Shown here piece after piece: positions 31,241-39,750 of a DNA stretch of 40,827 nucleotides. The stretch is from Candidatus Binatia bacterium. Lineage in GTDB: Bacteria; Desulfobacterota; Binatia; UBA9968; JAJDTQ01. A model generated the notes under the pieces. That model made no database searches, had not been told where the DNA came from, and was given only the letters and a program-made list of their open reading frames with translations. Made by a program: the position numbers and the translations under genes. The stretch is from NCBI GenBank assembly GCA_022823055.1, contig JAJDXX010000202.1:1-40827 (forward strand), in the 5' to 3' direction. Each line of letters begins with the position of its first letter. Position 1 is the stretch's first letter.

Positions 31241-32581
31241 TCACGCGGGCCTTTTGTCCCGAATCCGCCGCACCTTGATCCGGTTCTCGACTCCGAGAGA
31301 GCGGCCCAACTCGCCGGGCGAAAGCAGCACGGCCTCCATGGTGAGGTTGGTCGCCACCTTCAGTTCCCGCTCAAGCTGCCGCTTGATCCCGTCACCGGCC
31401 TCGGCGCCGGGACGCACCTCCACTTCCACCGTCAGCGTGTCCTGCTGTCCCGCCCGGTCGACGGTGACACGGTACTCGCGGGTGAGCTGCGGCAGCCGCT
31501 CCAGGGCGGTCTCCACCGAGGTGGGATAGAACGGGATGCCGCTCACCTTGACCATGTCGCTCAGGCGGCCCCGGAGCTTGGAGATGCGCCGGAAGGTGCG
31601 GCCACAACCGCATTCACCCTCGATGAACGTGCACAGGTCCTCGATGTTGTAGCGTATCACCGGCGCCGCCTCCTTGAAGAGGCAGGTGACGACGAGCACG
31701 CCCTCCTGTCCCGGCGGCACCGGCTCGTGGGTGGCCGGGTCGAGCACCTCGAAGATGTAGGCGTCCTCGTTCACGTGGTAGCCGTTTCGTTCCTCGCACT
31801 CGAAGGTCGGGGAGCCGGTCTCCACGCTGCCGAAGTTGTCGTACGCGGATACGCCCCAGCGGCCTTCGATGGCCCGCCGCGCGGCCTCGGTCATGGTCTC
31901 GGAGGTATGGATCGTGCGCCGCAGGCGGAAGTCCTTCCGGAGGTCGAAACCCTGCACCTCGGCCACGTCCGCCAGATGGAGCACGTAGGACGGTGTCCCG
32001 GCCAGCACGGTCACGCCCCAGTCCCGGGCGATCTTCACCTGCCGCTCGCTCGGAGTGACGCTGCCGCTGCCCGTGGGCACCACGAGCGCACCCAGGCGCA
32101 TGGCGCCCTCGGAAGCCGTGAACCCGACAATGAAGAGCGTATAGGCGAAGACGACCTGAAGGATGTCCCCTTCCCTCACCCCCTGGGCATGGAAGCGCCG
32201 ACTCCACAGCCGGGCGATGATGTCCCAGTCGTTGCGCGTGAAAAAGAACGGCTTGGGGTTGCCCGAGGTTCCCGAGCTGGCCTGGACCCGCACCGCCGGG
32301 AAGTCGCCCTGGTAGTCGCCGAAGGGCGGATGAAGCCTGAGGCTGTCCTCGAAGTCGCTCTTGCGGATGACCGGGAGCTTCAGGATGTCGTCGGCGGTGC
32401 GGATGTCGTCGGGCGCGATGCCCGATGCCTTCCAGCGGTCGCGGTAGAAGGGAATGCGGTCCCAGGACCGCCGCACCAGGGCCGCCAGGCGCTCACCCTG
32501 GAGTTGCCGGATGACGTCAGGCGTCGCGGTCTCGACCTCCCGGCTCTCCGGCGCGCCGGGATAGGGTACAGCCGCGGCCAT
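31241..32581 (-). CDS. PaaK-like phenylacetate/aryl-CoA ligase (AMP-binding)
   Basis: Acyl-adenylate-forming enzyme of about 446 residues that activates aryl or arylacetic acids to CoA thioesters. PaaK-type features: WDRIPFYRDRW near the N-terminus, the phosphate-binding loop SSGTSGNPKPFFFT, YDNFGSVETG (adenylate site), YNIEDLCTF in place of the common YRTGDL, and the C-terminal GRLSDMVKVSGIPFYPTSVE. The family is 430-450 residues. The start ATG at 32581 has AAGG upstream. It lies 33-40 bases downstream of the small helical protein and 57 bases upstream of the RNA-ligase-like gene. The neighbouring UbiD fits aromatic-acid catabolism. Confidence 0.92.
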   Translation of the reverse strand: MAAAVPYPGAPESREVETATPDVIRQLQGERLAALVRRSWDRIPFYRDRWKASGIAPDDIRTADDILKLPVIRKSDFEDSLRLHPPFGDYQGDFPAVRVQASSGTSGNPKPFFFTRNDWDIIARLWSRRFHAQGVREGDILQVVFAYTLFIVGFTASEGAMRLGALVVPTGSGSVTPSERQVKIARDWGVTVLAGTPSYVLHLADVAEVQGFDLRKDFRLRRTIHTSETMTEAARRAIEGRWGVSAYDNFGSVETGSPTFECEERNGYHVNEDAYIFEVLDPATHEPVPPGQEGVLVVTCLFKEAAPVIRYNIEDLCTFIEGECGCGRTFRRISKLRGRLSDMVKVSGIPFYPTSVETALERLPQLTREYRVTVDRAGQQDTLTVEVEVRPGAEAGDGIKRQLERELKVATNLTMEAVLLSPGELGRSLGVENRIKVRRIRDKRPA

Positions 32582-32620
32582 CACCAACGACCTTGTCGAA
32601 ACGAAAACCCGAACGGCACG

Positions 32621-32914
32621 CTACTTCCGCTGCGACACAACATCGTTCAACGTCGCCTCGGCCGCATTGAACATGTCCGCAAGAACCTGCTGCCGCCGCG
32701 CCCTCAATTGTTCAACCCGCTGCCACAGCACCTCCGTGATCTCGGCGAGAGCTCGCTCGCGTGTCTCGGCGGAAAGGGTGGTGCCGTTCCTGAACTCGTA
32801 CTTCTCCACCGTGAACTCGGCGATGTCGACGATGTTGTCGCCGGCAACGTTGAAATCCGCGGAGTTTCGAATCTTGCCGATCTTGGTTTCCATTTCCTTC
32901 GCGGCGTCAGCCAT
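32621..32914 (-). CDS. small helical protein beside STAS gene, unknown
   Basis: A 97-residue charged protein of no recognised family. Start is the second of two adjacent ATGs (32914), 5 bases after a strong GGGAGGAA. The N-terminal part has short strands (NIVDIAEFTVEKYEF); from about residue 46 it is predicted one long heptad-like helix (SAETRERALAEITEVLWQRV onward) suggesting a coiled coil. It lies between a STAS antagonist and the CoA-ligase gene, each within 60 bases. A partner protein for the STAS domain is one reading; no kinase motif is present. Confidence 0.62.
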   Translation of the reverse strand: MADAAKEMETKIGKIRNSADFNVAGDNIVDIAEFTVEKYEFRNGTTLSAETRERALAEITEVLWQRVEQLRARRQQVLADMFNAAEATLNDVVSQRK

Positions 32915-32971
32915 CATTTCCTCCCCTGAGAGTTGCCTCCGCTTCTTGGGCTGCTCCATCGGACGAACGGA

Positions 32972-33319
32972 CTAGCCGCTCTCCAAGGCCTCCACCGCCG
33001 AAACCTGCGAATCGTAGACCTGTATGACCTTGTCGAAGCCGCTCACTTCGACAATTCCGCGAACTCCCTCCTGCAGCGCGCAAATGGCAAACTTCTTCCC
33101 CGGTCCGGTGAACTTCCTGGCAATGGTCAGGGCGACTCTCAGGCCGGCGCTGCTGAGAAACGTCACATGCTCGAAGTCCAGGATCAGGGCGTCGTCGGAC
33201 GAGTCGACTCCGTTTTCCAACAGGTGCTCGAAGAGGGACGCGTTGGCGCTGCTGAAACGACCGGCCAGCATGGCGATGACGATCTCGCCCTTCCTGCCCC
33301 ATTTGACATCGACGTCCAT
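32972..33319 (-). CDS. STAS-domain protein, anti-sigma factor antagonist type
   Basis: A 115-residue single STAS domain, like SpoIIAA/RsbV. These are controlled by phosphorylation of a Ser at the start of helix 2 by an anti-sigma kinase. That site is present: LILDFEHVTFLSSAGLRVAL. The N-terminal strands (GEIVIAMLAGRFSSANASLFEHLL) and end (GFDKVIQVYDSQVSAVEAL) fit. The ATG at 33319 has AGGAG about 10 bases upstream. No kinase (RsbW-type), phosphatase or sigma factor is encoded in this window. It is encoded with a small helical protein and the PaaK-like ligase. Confidence 0.88.
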   Translation of the reverse strand: MDVDVKWGRKGEIVIAMLAGRFSSANASLFEHLLENGVDSSDDALILDFEHVTFLSSAGLRVALTIARKFTGPGKKFAICALQEGVRGIVEVSGFDKVIQVYDSQVSAVEALESG

Positions 33320-33445
33320 GCGTTCCAACTCCTTTCGGCTCGGACGGAGACCCGGCCTACAACACACGCGTGGATCCGTCCCACGTCCGCTTCGGCCGCC
33401 GGCGCGTCCGGCAGCCGGGAGTTCTGGATTCGGAAGGAAACCGTT

Positions 33446-34012
33446 TTACGGCTGCGGCTCGATGAGCGACACCTCGCCGGTCTCCGCGTTGTAGCGACGG
33501 CGCAGGATCTTGTTGAGGTCCGCGCTCAGAAACCGGAACACCACCGCGGGCGTCTCCGCCGCGTGCGTCGAATGGATCTGCCCCGTCAAATAGGGGTAGA
33601 CGACGCCGGGTCCCAGCTTGTGGACCTCCCTGGTGTGCAGGTCCGCTTTCTCCGCGTTCTTGCCGTCGTCAGTACGCTCGTAGAGAGAGATCTCGGTGAG
33701 ACCCTGATAGGCGCCGTAGACCACCCAGCAAGGGCCGTGATCGTGGGGCAGGTTTCCGTGCCCCTGCGGGTGCACGTGACCCATCTGGATGAAGCCGTAC
33801 TCCGGATCCCGGTAGAGTTCCCGCGACGGCTGCGCGTCACGGATGATCTCCGCCATCCAGGGATCGTCGGGACTGGTCGACGCGAGCATCCGCTCCATGG
33901 CGGCCTTCACCTTGAAAGGCAGATTCGCGTCGTTGCTGTCCTTCCAAAGCGCGCGGAGTTCCTCGATGTAACGGTCGAACGTGGTGCTGGTGGTTGCCGG
34001 ATCGAGTGCCAT
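33446..34012 (-). CDS. cysteine-dioxygenase-like cupin protein
   Basis: A 188-residue cupin resembling the cysteine dioxygenase type-I superfamily, iron enzymes oxidising thiols (or related small substrates). Candidate iron ligands are His90 and His92 in LPHDHGPCWVVYG and His147 in GQIHSTHAAETP, giving the three-His site of CDO rather than the 2-His/Glu cupin site. The first half is helical. ATG at 34012 with GAGGAGG 6 bases upstream. It is first of the minus-strand block ending at 24830, and 126 bases separate it from the STAS gene. The cysteinyl-tyrosine pair of mammalian CDO cannot be judged. Confidence 0.77.
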   Translation of the reverse strand: MALDPATTSTTFDRYIEELRALWKDSNDANLPFKVKAAMERMLASTSPDDPWMAEIIRDAQPSRELYRDPEYGFIQMGHVHPQGHGNLPHDHGPCWVVYGAYQGLTEISLYERTDDGKNAEKADLHTREVHKLGPGVVYPYLTGQIHSTHAAETPAVVFRFLSADLNKILRRRYNAETGEVSLIEPQP

Positions 34013-34308
34013 TTTACACCTCCTCGTGTGAGTACCTGCGACACCTGTTGCCAGCCGCAACGGCAAGGGCGGACCGATTATACATAAACGTACCGGAGAA
34101 TCATAGAGTCATCGCGAGCCGACACGCAAACACAAATATCGATACTATTATGTGTCATTGCCTTTTGGACATTATTGGAAACGCCATCAGGCACAAGAAC
34201 ACCCGCGGCCGCACCACCGCCTTGACAACTCGAAACCATTCCAGGATCATCGGCGCTTCCGCGGCCTGGGTCCAGCGTGTCGGGAAATCGTTCTCCGGAG
34301 GAGTGCCC
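34013..34308. other. divergent intergenic region, AT-richer than surroundings
   Basis: This 296-base gap separates the minus-strand cupin from the plus-strand OCD-like gene and probably holds both promoters. On the minus strand a consensus TATAAT lies at 34077-34082, without a convincing -35. Around 34125-34160 the sequence is AT-rich on both strands. No RNA gene, repeat or further frame is recognised. Confidence 0.35.
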
Positions 34309-35424
34309 ATGATACTGGCCATCGACAACACCGAAGCACAGGGACTACTGGATATGCGCACCACGTTGGACGCTCTCGAGGAGGTCTACCGCGACCTCGG
34401 CACGGGAGCGGTCATCACCAGCCCGCGCATCGACCTCCTCACTCCCGATTCCTATGCGGACGAGGACGGGAACACCCTGCCGGGCGCCCATAACCTGAAG
34501 ACCATGTCCGCGTCCACACAGAAGTACGCCATGATCCGTTTCCTTACGGACAAGCTGTTCTGGGAGGAACGCCATGGCAACTATCGCCGGAACCGGACTC
34601 CCGGCACCCAACGGGCCCACAGCGTGACGCGCGGATTGCTGTTTCTGTTCAGCGTGGAAACGGGCGACCTCCTTGCCCTGGTCAGCGAGGGACACATACG
34701 CAACCTGCGGGTGGGCGCGGCCGCGGGGCTGGCGGCAAGGTATCTCGCGAAGGCCGGCGCCTCCAGCGTCGCCGTGCTGGGCACCGGCTTCATGGCGGGC
34801 GCGCATGTGGACGCCATGCTGAACGCGGTCGACGGCATCAAGTCGATCCGTGTCTTCAGTCCCAACCCCGAGCATCGAGAACGTTTCGTCGAGGACCCTC
34901 GTTGGGAGAACTGCCCCGACGTGGCCGCGGCGGACAGCGCCGAGGAGGCCGTACGCGGTAGCGATATCGTCGTCATCGCCACCAATGCCCTGACGCCCGT
35001 CATCCAGACCGGCTGGCTGGAGCCCGGCATGTACGTCTGTACCGTGCGGCACTGCGAACTCGCGCCGGAGACCTTCGGCCGCTTCGACGTCCTCGCCGTC
35101 AACTCCAAGGAGAACCTGAGGCCGACGGCCTTTATCGCCAAGAATGCCAGCGGCCCGCTGCCGGAACAGGTCATGCTGGATATCGATACCGGGTATCCTC
35201 CCGGCAACGCGACGGAGATCGACTGGGGGCGGCTTCCGGACGTGCCTGACCTTCTACTCGGGCGTCACCCGGGCCGAACGAGCCCCGATCAGATCACCTG
35301 CTTCAACAACAGCGTCGGCTTCGGGCTACAGTTCGCCGCCCTCGCGGGCAGGGTCTATGAGGCGGCCGTGAGCGCGGGAGTGGGACGGGAGATCCCGGAG
35401 GATTTGTTTCCCGACCTGTTCTAG
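34309..35424 (+). CDS. ornithine cyclodeaminase/mu-crystallin family reductase (copy 2)
   Basis: A 371-residue OCD-family protein. ATG at 34309 with GGAGGAG 5 bases upstream; upstream in-frame codons are rejected because they lack a ribosome site and family sequence. Rossmann region VAVLGTGFMAGAHVDAML is intact, preceded by RVGAAAGLAARYLAKAGA. Where ornithine cyclodeaminase has its catalytic Asp this protein has Cys-Glu (TVRHCELAPETF), and the C-terminal motif reads GFGLQFAAL with Phe for Asp. It also has an insertion around YRRNRTPGTQRAHSVTRG. It is the most divergent of the three copies and almost certainly not an ornithine cyclodeaminase; an imine/ketimine reductase or amino-acid dehydrogenase is more likely. 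It converges on the flavoprotein gene. Confidence 0.88.
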   Translation: MILAIDNTEAQGLLDMRTTLDALEEVYRDLGTGAVITSPRIDLLTPDSYADEDGNTLPGAHNLKTMSASTQKYAMIRFLTDKLFWEERHGNYRRNRTPGTQRAHSVTRGLLFLFSVETGDLLALVSEGHIRNLRVGAAAGLAARYLAKAGASSVAVLGTGFMAGAHVDAMLNAVDGIKSIRVFSPNPEHRERFVEDPRWENCPDVAAADSAEEAVRGSDIVVIATNALTPVIQTGWLEPGMYVCTVRHCELAPETFGRFDVLAVNSKENLRPTAFIAKNASGPLPEQVMLDIDTGYPPGNATEIDWGRLPDVPDLLLGRHPGRTSPDQITCFNNSVGFGLQFAALAGRVYEAAVSAGVGREIPEDLFPDLF

Positions 35425-35486
35425 AGGTCGTTCAACCGGTCTTTGCGGGAGGTCCCGTTACTCCCTTGGGCACCGGCCGGAAAGTT

Positions 35487-37151
35487 CTAAGGACTCGGCG
35501 GCGGCACTAGCGGCGTCTCGATGGGCTCGGTCCACAAATGCGGCCGGTCTGCCTCTTTCTCGATCAGGATCCACTTGAGCCAAGTCTTGTCGTCACGGTC
35601 GGGATAGTCCTCGCGCAGGTGGCTCATGCGACTCTCGCGCCGTAGCAGGGACGCTTCCAGCATCAGCCGGGCGGTCTCCACCATGCAGCGGGTCTCGCGC
35701 AAGCGCACGAAGCCGTGGACGTGGGCGGCGCGGCTTCGGGCGCCGCGCTCGGCGATGGCGTCCAGCTCCTCCAGGGCCCGCCGCATGCGGGTTTCGTGCT
35801 TCAGGATGGAGACCTCGTAGGGAAAGATGAGGGACTGGAGCGCGCGCAACAGGTCGTCGTCGCTCTTCTCGTCACCGCCGCTCCATTCCGCGGAGACTTC
35901 CGCCTTGACCGAACGCGCCTGCCCTTCGGACACCCGCGGCCCGCCGAACCGCCGGGCGTCGTCCGCGGCGCTCTTGCCGGCGATCCAGCCGGTGCCGTTG
36001 CACGCGCCGATGTGAAAGCCGGCGAAGTGGCTCGCGCAGCTTGCCTGCGCCAGTCCCGCGGCCAGGAGGCCCGGGACCGAGGAGCGGCAGGCCGCGTCGG
36101 TCTTGATCCCCAGCTTGGTCATCTGGAACAGCGGGTAGTACTCGGTCCTGCCGAACATGTCGATGCGCGCCCGGTCGCCGAGCTTGCGGAAGAAGTAGTC
36201 CATCCACGCCACCGAGCTCTGGAGGTATTGCCCGCGCTCTTCTTCCGGGATGAGGGACATGTCCAGGTAGAGAGGCGTTCTCCCCTCCTTCTTCTCTTGC
36301 ACCATGGCCTTGCTCAGCGCCTGCACGTCGGCCCGGTCCGCCCAGTCGGGCTCGTAGTGTTCCATGAACGGCTCGCCCTGGGCGTTGACGAACCGGGCGC
36401 CGTCCTGGATGGCGAAGGTGATGCCCTCGAAATAGAACTTGGGGGTGCCCGGCCGGAGATAGCCGAACTCGGCGTTGGTGAGCACCGCGCCCGCGTCGTA
36501 GGCCAGGTGCGTGCCGGTGCCGGTGAGGTCCCGAACAAAGCCGGCGCGGAACGTGACGCTGTTGGTTGCCAGCACGGTGGCCCCGGCGCGCACGATCACG
36601 AACGCGCCGGTGCGCCCGTCCACGCCGAAGGCGCCGGTCACGCGCCCGCCGTCATCCCGGGCGAGATCCGTGACGAACACCCGCTCCAGCAGGTCCACGC
36701 CCTCGGCCTCCAACGCCTTGCGCAGGCGCCAGCAGTATTCCAGCCCGCCGCCGTCGGGCTTGAGCACCTTGGTGATCTTGAGGCCGCGCGTGGGCCGGCG
36801 GATGAACTGTCCGTCCTCTTTCGGGAACACGAGCCCCATCTTCTCCATCTCCAGCAACTGGAAGTGAGAGACGGACAGCACGTCGTGGATCAGTTCCTGC
36901 TCAGCGATCCACTCGTTCCCCTCCACGATGTCGCGCACGCAGGCGTCGAGATCGTCCTCGGGGGTCACGACTACCATCCAGGCGTTGGAAAAAGCGGTGT
37001 GCCCGGTGCGCCCCACCATGTGGGCGTCGAGCAGGGTGACGCGCCCGTCGGGAAGGTGCCGCTTGGCGCTCAGCGCGGCCCAGAGCCCGCCGGCGCCCGC
37101 GCCTACAACGAGCACGTCCGTTTCGATGAGTCTGCCGATGGTGTCAAGCAT
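35487..37151 (-). CDS. FAD flavoprotein, fumarate reductase/AprA-like
   Basis: A 554-residue flavoprotein of the succinate dehydrogenase/fumarate reductase/adenylylsulfate reductase alpha-subunit superfamily. N-terminal FAD motif TDVLVVGAGAGGLWAALSA (11-29), AHMVGRTGHTAFSNAW as isoalloxazine contact, then ATVLATNSVTFRAG and a C-terminal helical domain (from about 430) with HVHGFVRLRETRCMVETA. The pairing with a ferredoxin gene 75 bases upstream mimics AprBA, where the beta subunit is a 2[4Fe-4S] ferredoxin-like protein. APS-specific residues cannot be confirmed and no sat, aprM or dsr gene is present, so a different electron-transfer substrate is likely. Confidence 0.9.
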   Translation of the reverse strand: MLDTIGRLIETDVLVVGAGAGGLWAALSAKRHLPDGRVTLLDAHMVGRTGHTAFSNAWMVVVTPEDDLDACVRDIVEGNEWIAEQELIHDVLSVSHFQLLEMEKMGLVFPKEDGQFIRRPTRGLKITKVLKPDGGGLEYCWRLRKALEAEGVDLLERVFVTDLARDDGGRVTGAFGVDGRTGAFVIVRAGATVLATNSVTFRAGFVRDLTGTGTHLAYDAGAVLTNAEFGYLRPGTPKFYFEGITFAIQDGARFVNAQGEPFMEHYEPDWADRADVQALSKAMVQEKKEGRTPLYLDMSLIPEEERGQYLQSSVAWMDYFFRKLGDRARIDMFGRTEYYPLFQMTKLGIKTDAACRSSVPGLLAAGLAQASCASHFAGFHIGACNGTGWIAGKSAADDARRFGGPRVSEGQARSVKAEVSAEWSGGDEKSDDDLLRALQSLIFPYEVSILKHETRMRRALEELDAIAERGARSRAAHVHGFVRLRETRCMVETARLMLEASLLRRESRMSHLREDYPDRDDKTWLKWILIEKEADRPHLWTEPIETPLVPPPSP

Positions 37152-37226
37152 CTTCGGGTGGGGGAGAGAAGAAGCGCATCGCCGTGGCGGCTCTCGGGTT
37201 GGTCGGGCCGGCGCCGTGCGTCGCGG

Positions 37227-37445
37227 TTACCAGGGAAGCGGCCGGCGCCGCACGATGGGATGGACGTCGATGCACTGCACCGGGCAGAAGATCTCGCAGT
37301 TGAAGCAGGTGACGCAGTGCTCCACGTGCTTGAGCACCGGCACGAGCCGGCCGCCCTGCTCTTCCATGTGGATGATGTCCGCGGGGCACACCGGATCGCA
37401 GTCCCCGCAACTCGTGCACTTCTCGAGATCGATGTCGACGATCAT
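37227..37445 (-). CDS. 2[4Fe-4S] ferredoxin-like protein (AprB-like)
   Basis: A 72-residue protein with two complete clusters: CTSCGDCDPVCP (10-21) and CVTCFNCEIFCP (44-55). Each is C-x2-C-x2-C-x3-C-P. Both clusters appear intact. The strand between (IIHMEEQGGRLVPVLKHV) resembles the AprB loop. Start ATG at 37445. It lies 75 bases upstream of the flavoprotein gene and is expected to pass electrons to its FAD, acting as beta subunit or as a soluble carrier. Confidence 0.93.
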   Translation of the reverse strand: MIVDIDLEKCTSCGDCDPVCPADIIHMEEQGGRLVPVLKHVEHCVTCFNCEIFCPVQCIDVHPIVRRRPLPW

Positions 37446-37490
37446 TGTTTCGCCCGTGCGTCGGTGCGCCGGAACGTTGCCGCCCCGCGG

Positions 37491-38465
37491 TTACGAATCC
37501 AGCTTCAACAGCTTCGCCGCCGTGCCGCCCATGATCGCGTCCTTCTCGGCGTCGGTCAACGGCAACCCGCGGATGGCGTCGATGTAGTCCCTGAGCGCGC
37601 TCATGCCCTTGCCCGTGTCCGTGCTGACGCCGGTGAAGTCCTGGGGGTAGTCGGTGGCGAACACCATGCGGTCGGAGCGGATTCCCTGAAGGGCGCAGCC
37701 CAGGGCCACGGTGCCCCCTTCGAAGCCCGCCATGTCGAAGTAGAGCATGTCGAAGTAGTGCTCGAAGGGCTTGTCCAGGGTGCCGAAGCGGTAGGCCTTG
37801 GCCACCAGCCGGTCCTTCACGCCGGCGATGCCGCCGCCGAAGTGGCCGATGACGAACTTGAGGTTGGGGAAGCGCTCCAGCACGCCGCCGGCGACGATGC
37901 GGGTGGCGGCCACGGCCAGGTCCACCTCGCGGCCCAGGATGCGCGCCAGGTCGTAGTCCAGCAGCAGCCCGTAGCCCTCCGGCACCATGGCGGGGTGGAC
38001 GAAGATGGGCACGTCCAGGGCGCTGACCGTTTCGTAGAACGGGTAGAGCTGCTCGGAGTCCAGCGGCAGGCCGCGGAACTGGGAGGTGGTGGCGACGCCG
38101 TGAAGTCCCAGGTCCCGGATGGCCCGGTCGAACTCGGCCATGGCGGGCGGCCCGCCCAGAAGCGGGGCCTGCGCCAAGCCGACGAAGCGCCCGGGATAGC
38201 GGTGCTGCAGCTCCGCCAGGCTGTCGTTGATGGCACGATTGTCCTCCAGAGTGGCGTCCCAGCCCAGGAGGCACGACAGCACCGACACGTCCACCCCTGC
38301 CTCGTCCATGTCCCGGAGCTGCATCTCGGCGTCGTAGAGCCGTGCGTGCATGGTCAGCCGGGGCACCCCCGTGTCGAGCTTGGCGAAGGACGGCTCTTCG
38401 GAATAGAGCCCGTGCTTCTGGGCGATCTCCCTGGGGACGTAGTGATGTTGGAAATCGACGATCAT
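37491..38465 (-). CDS. amidohydrolase family 2 (ACMSD/decarboxylase-like)
   Basis: TIM-barrel metal-dependent hydrolase/decarboxylase (PF04909), relatives of aminocarboxymuconate-semialdehyde decarboxylase and 5-carboxyvanillate decarboxylase, which remove CO2 from aromatic acids without O2 or cofactor. 324 residues is normal. The N-terminal metal motif is DFQHHY (Gln6, His8), where ACMSD has D-x-H-x-H. The other ligands are PIFVHPAMVP, VIGHFGGG and FATDYPQDF (Asp). ATG at 38465 with GAGGA 5 bases upstream. It forms a run with the ferredoxin and flavoprotein genes. Substrate unknown. Confidence 0.93.
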   Translation of the reverse strand: MIVDFQHHYVPREIAQKHGLYSEEPSFAKLDTGVPRLTMHARLYDAEMQLRDMDEAGVDVSVLSCLLGWDATLEDNRAINDSLAELQHRYPGRFVGLAQAPLLGGPPAMAEFDRAIRDLGLHGVATTSQFRGLPLDSEQLYPFYETVSALDVPIFVHPAMVPEGYGLLLDYDLARILGREVDLAVAATRIVAGGVLERFPNLKFVIGHFGGGIAGVKDRLVAKAYRFGTLDKPFEHYFDMLYFDMAGFEGGTVALGCALQGIRSDRMVFATDYPQDFTGVSTDTGKGMSALRDYIDAIRGLPLTDAEKDAIMGGTAAKLLKLDS

Positions 38466-38574
38466 GAGAATCCTCGTGCTGTGGGAGTACGTTGTTGGCT
38501 GCTTCGGATGGCTATTCCAGTTGGCCGCGCGGCTCTCGCGCCGAGCGCAATGGTCAAAGCCGTCCAGAGTGTCC

Positions 38575-39663
38575 CTACGGCGACGGCGAGTACCCCTTGT
38601 CCAACCACTCGCCCAGGTCAGCGCCGAACCACTCGGTCGGCAGCTCGCGACCGAGCCCCCTCTTCTTGCACTCTTCGTAGATCACCGCGCCCGCGGCCGC
38701 GAACTGGATGCCGACCCCGGTGTTGCTCTTGTAGTAGATGATGTCGTCCGCGCCCTTGCGGCCCGGGTTCTCGCCGATGAGAACCTGTCCCAACTCGCAG
38801 ATCTTGTCCCAGCCGATCTTGCCTTCGTCGATGAGGTCGAGTATCTCGCGCTGCTGGTTGTGCAGCGACGTCTCCTTGTTGTTGAGCACGACGAGATCCG
38901 CCCGCGTGAAGGTGGTGGCATCCGCCTCGGTGCGCCGGTGCACGCCGTCCGTGTTGACGATGGTGGTGACGAGCTGGCCGGGAACGAGCCAGTCCCCGTC
39001 GAACACCGGCGTGCTGGCGTTGGTGGCGCACATGATGATGTCCGCGCCTTCCACCACCGCCCGGGCGTTGTCCACCGGGCGCACCTGGATGTCGAGCCTG
39101 CCGGTCATCTCCATGGCGAACCGTTCCCGATGCTCCTTGGTGACGCTGTACACGCGCACCTCGCGCACGTCCCGCACCGCGCAGATGGCCGCCAGGTTCT
39201 GCACCGCCTCGTTGCCCGAACCAAAGAGCCCCACTACCCGGCTGTCCTCCCGCGACAGCGCGCGCGTGGCGACACCGGTGGTGGCGCCCACCCGAATCGC
39301 GGACAGGCTGAAGTCGTGAATGATGGCAAGCGGTTCCGCGTCCTCCAGATTGAACAGCAGCACGAAACCCCAGCTCCGGCGCGCCGGATACGGGTAGTCC
39401 ATGCGCTTGAGCCCCTCCACCATCCGTTCCCGCACCACCATCGAGTCATAGCGCAGCGCCGCCACCCCGGAACTCGGCACCGCACCCGGAATGATATTCG
39501 CCATGTAGCCGTCCGAGTCCCGGTCCGGCGGCACCTTGTAGCGCGTGCGCGGCTTATTGACCGCGATCCCCCGAGCCTCCTCGGCAAACGCCCGCTCCAT
39601 GTCATCGATGATGTCCTCCACCCGAAGGACCTGTTGCACGTCAGGGTCGGCGATCAAAAGCAT
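38575..39663 (-). CDS. ornithine cyclodeaminase/mu-crystallin family reductase (copy 3)
   Basis: A 362-residue OCD-family protein. The ATG at 39663 (MLLIADPDVQQVLRVEDIID) has GGAG 8 bases upstream. Rossmann motif VVGLFGSGNEAVQNL preceded by RVGATTGVATRALSRED is intact. An Asp is present in IVNTDGVHRRTEA, corresponding to the catalytic Asp of ornithine cyclodeaminase, but the late motif reads TGVGIQFAAAG with Phe for Asp, as in the other two copies. It is first in a minus-strand run with the amidohydrolase (109 bases apart), ferredoxin and flavoprotein. Likely an imine reductase or dehydrogenase acting on an amino-acid-like substrate. Confidence 0.9.
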   Translation of the reverse strand: MLLIADPDVQQVLRVEDIIDDMERAFAEEARGIAVNKPRTRYKVPPDRDSDGYMANIIPGAVPSSGVAALRYDSMVVRERMVEGLKRMDYPYPARRSWGFVLLFNLEDAEPLAIIHDFSLSAIRVGATTGVATRALSREDSRVVGLFGSGNEAVQNLAAICAVRDVREVRVYSVTKEHRERFAMEMTGRLDIQVRPVDNARAVVEGADIIMCATNASTPVFDGDWLVPGQLVTTIVNTDGVHRRTEADATTFTRADLVVLNNKETSLHNQQREILDLIDEGKIGWDKICELGQVLIGENPGRKGADDIIYYKSNTGVGIQFAAAGAVIYEECKKRGLGRELPTEWFGADLGEWLDKGYSPSP

Positions 39664-39750
39664 TGGGATGTCTCCTTCGCGCACCTTTTCTTCCGTTGTT
39701 CTCTACCAGAACGCAGCCCACGTGACGAGGATACCTGCCCCGCACCTGCC

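Noticed and set aside
35715..38741. Open frame of about 1000 codons on the plus strand
   Set aside because: It lies opposite the flavoprotein, ferredoxin and amidohydrolase genes, which all have complete motifs; long antisense frames are common at this GC content.
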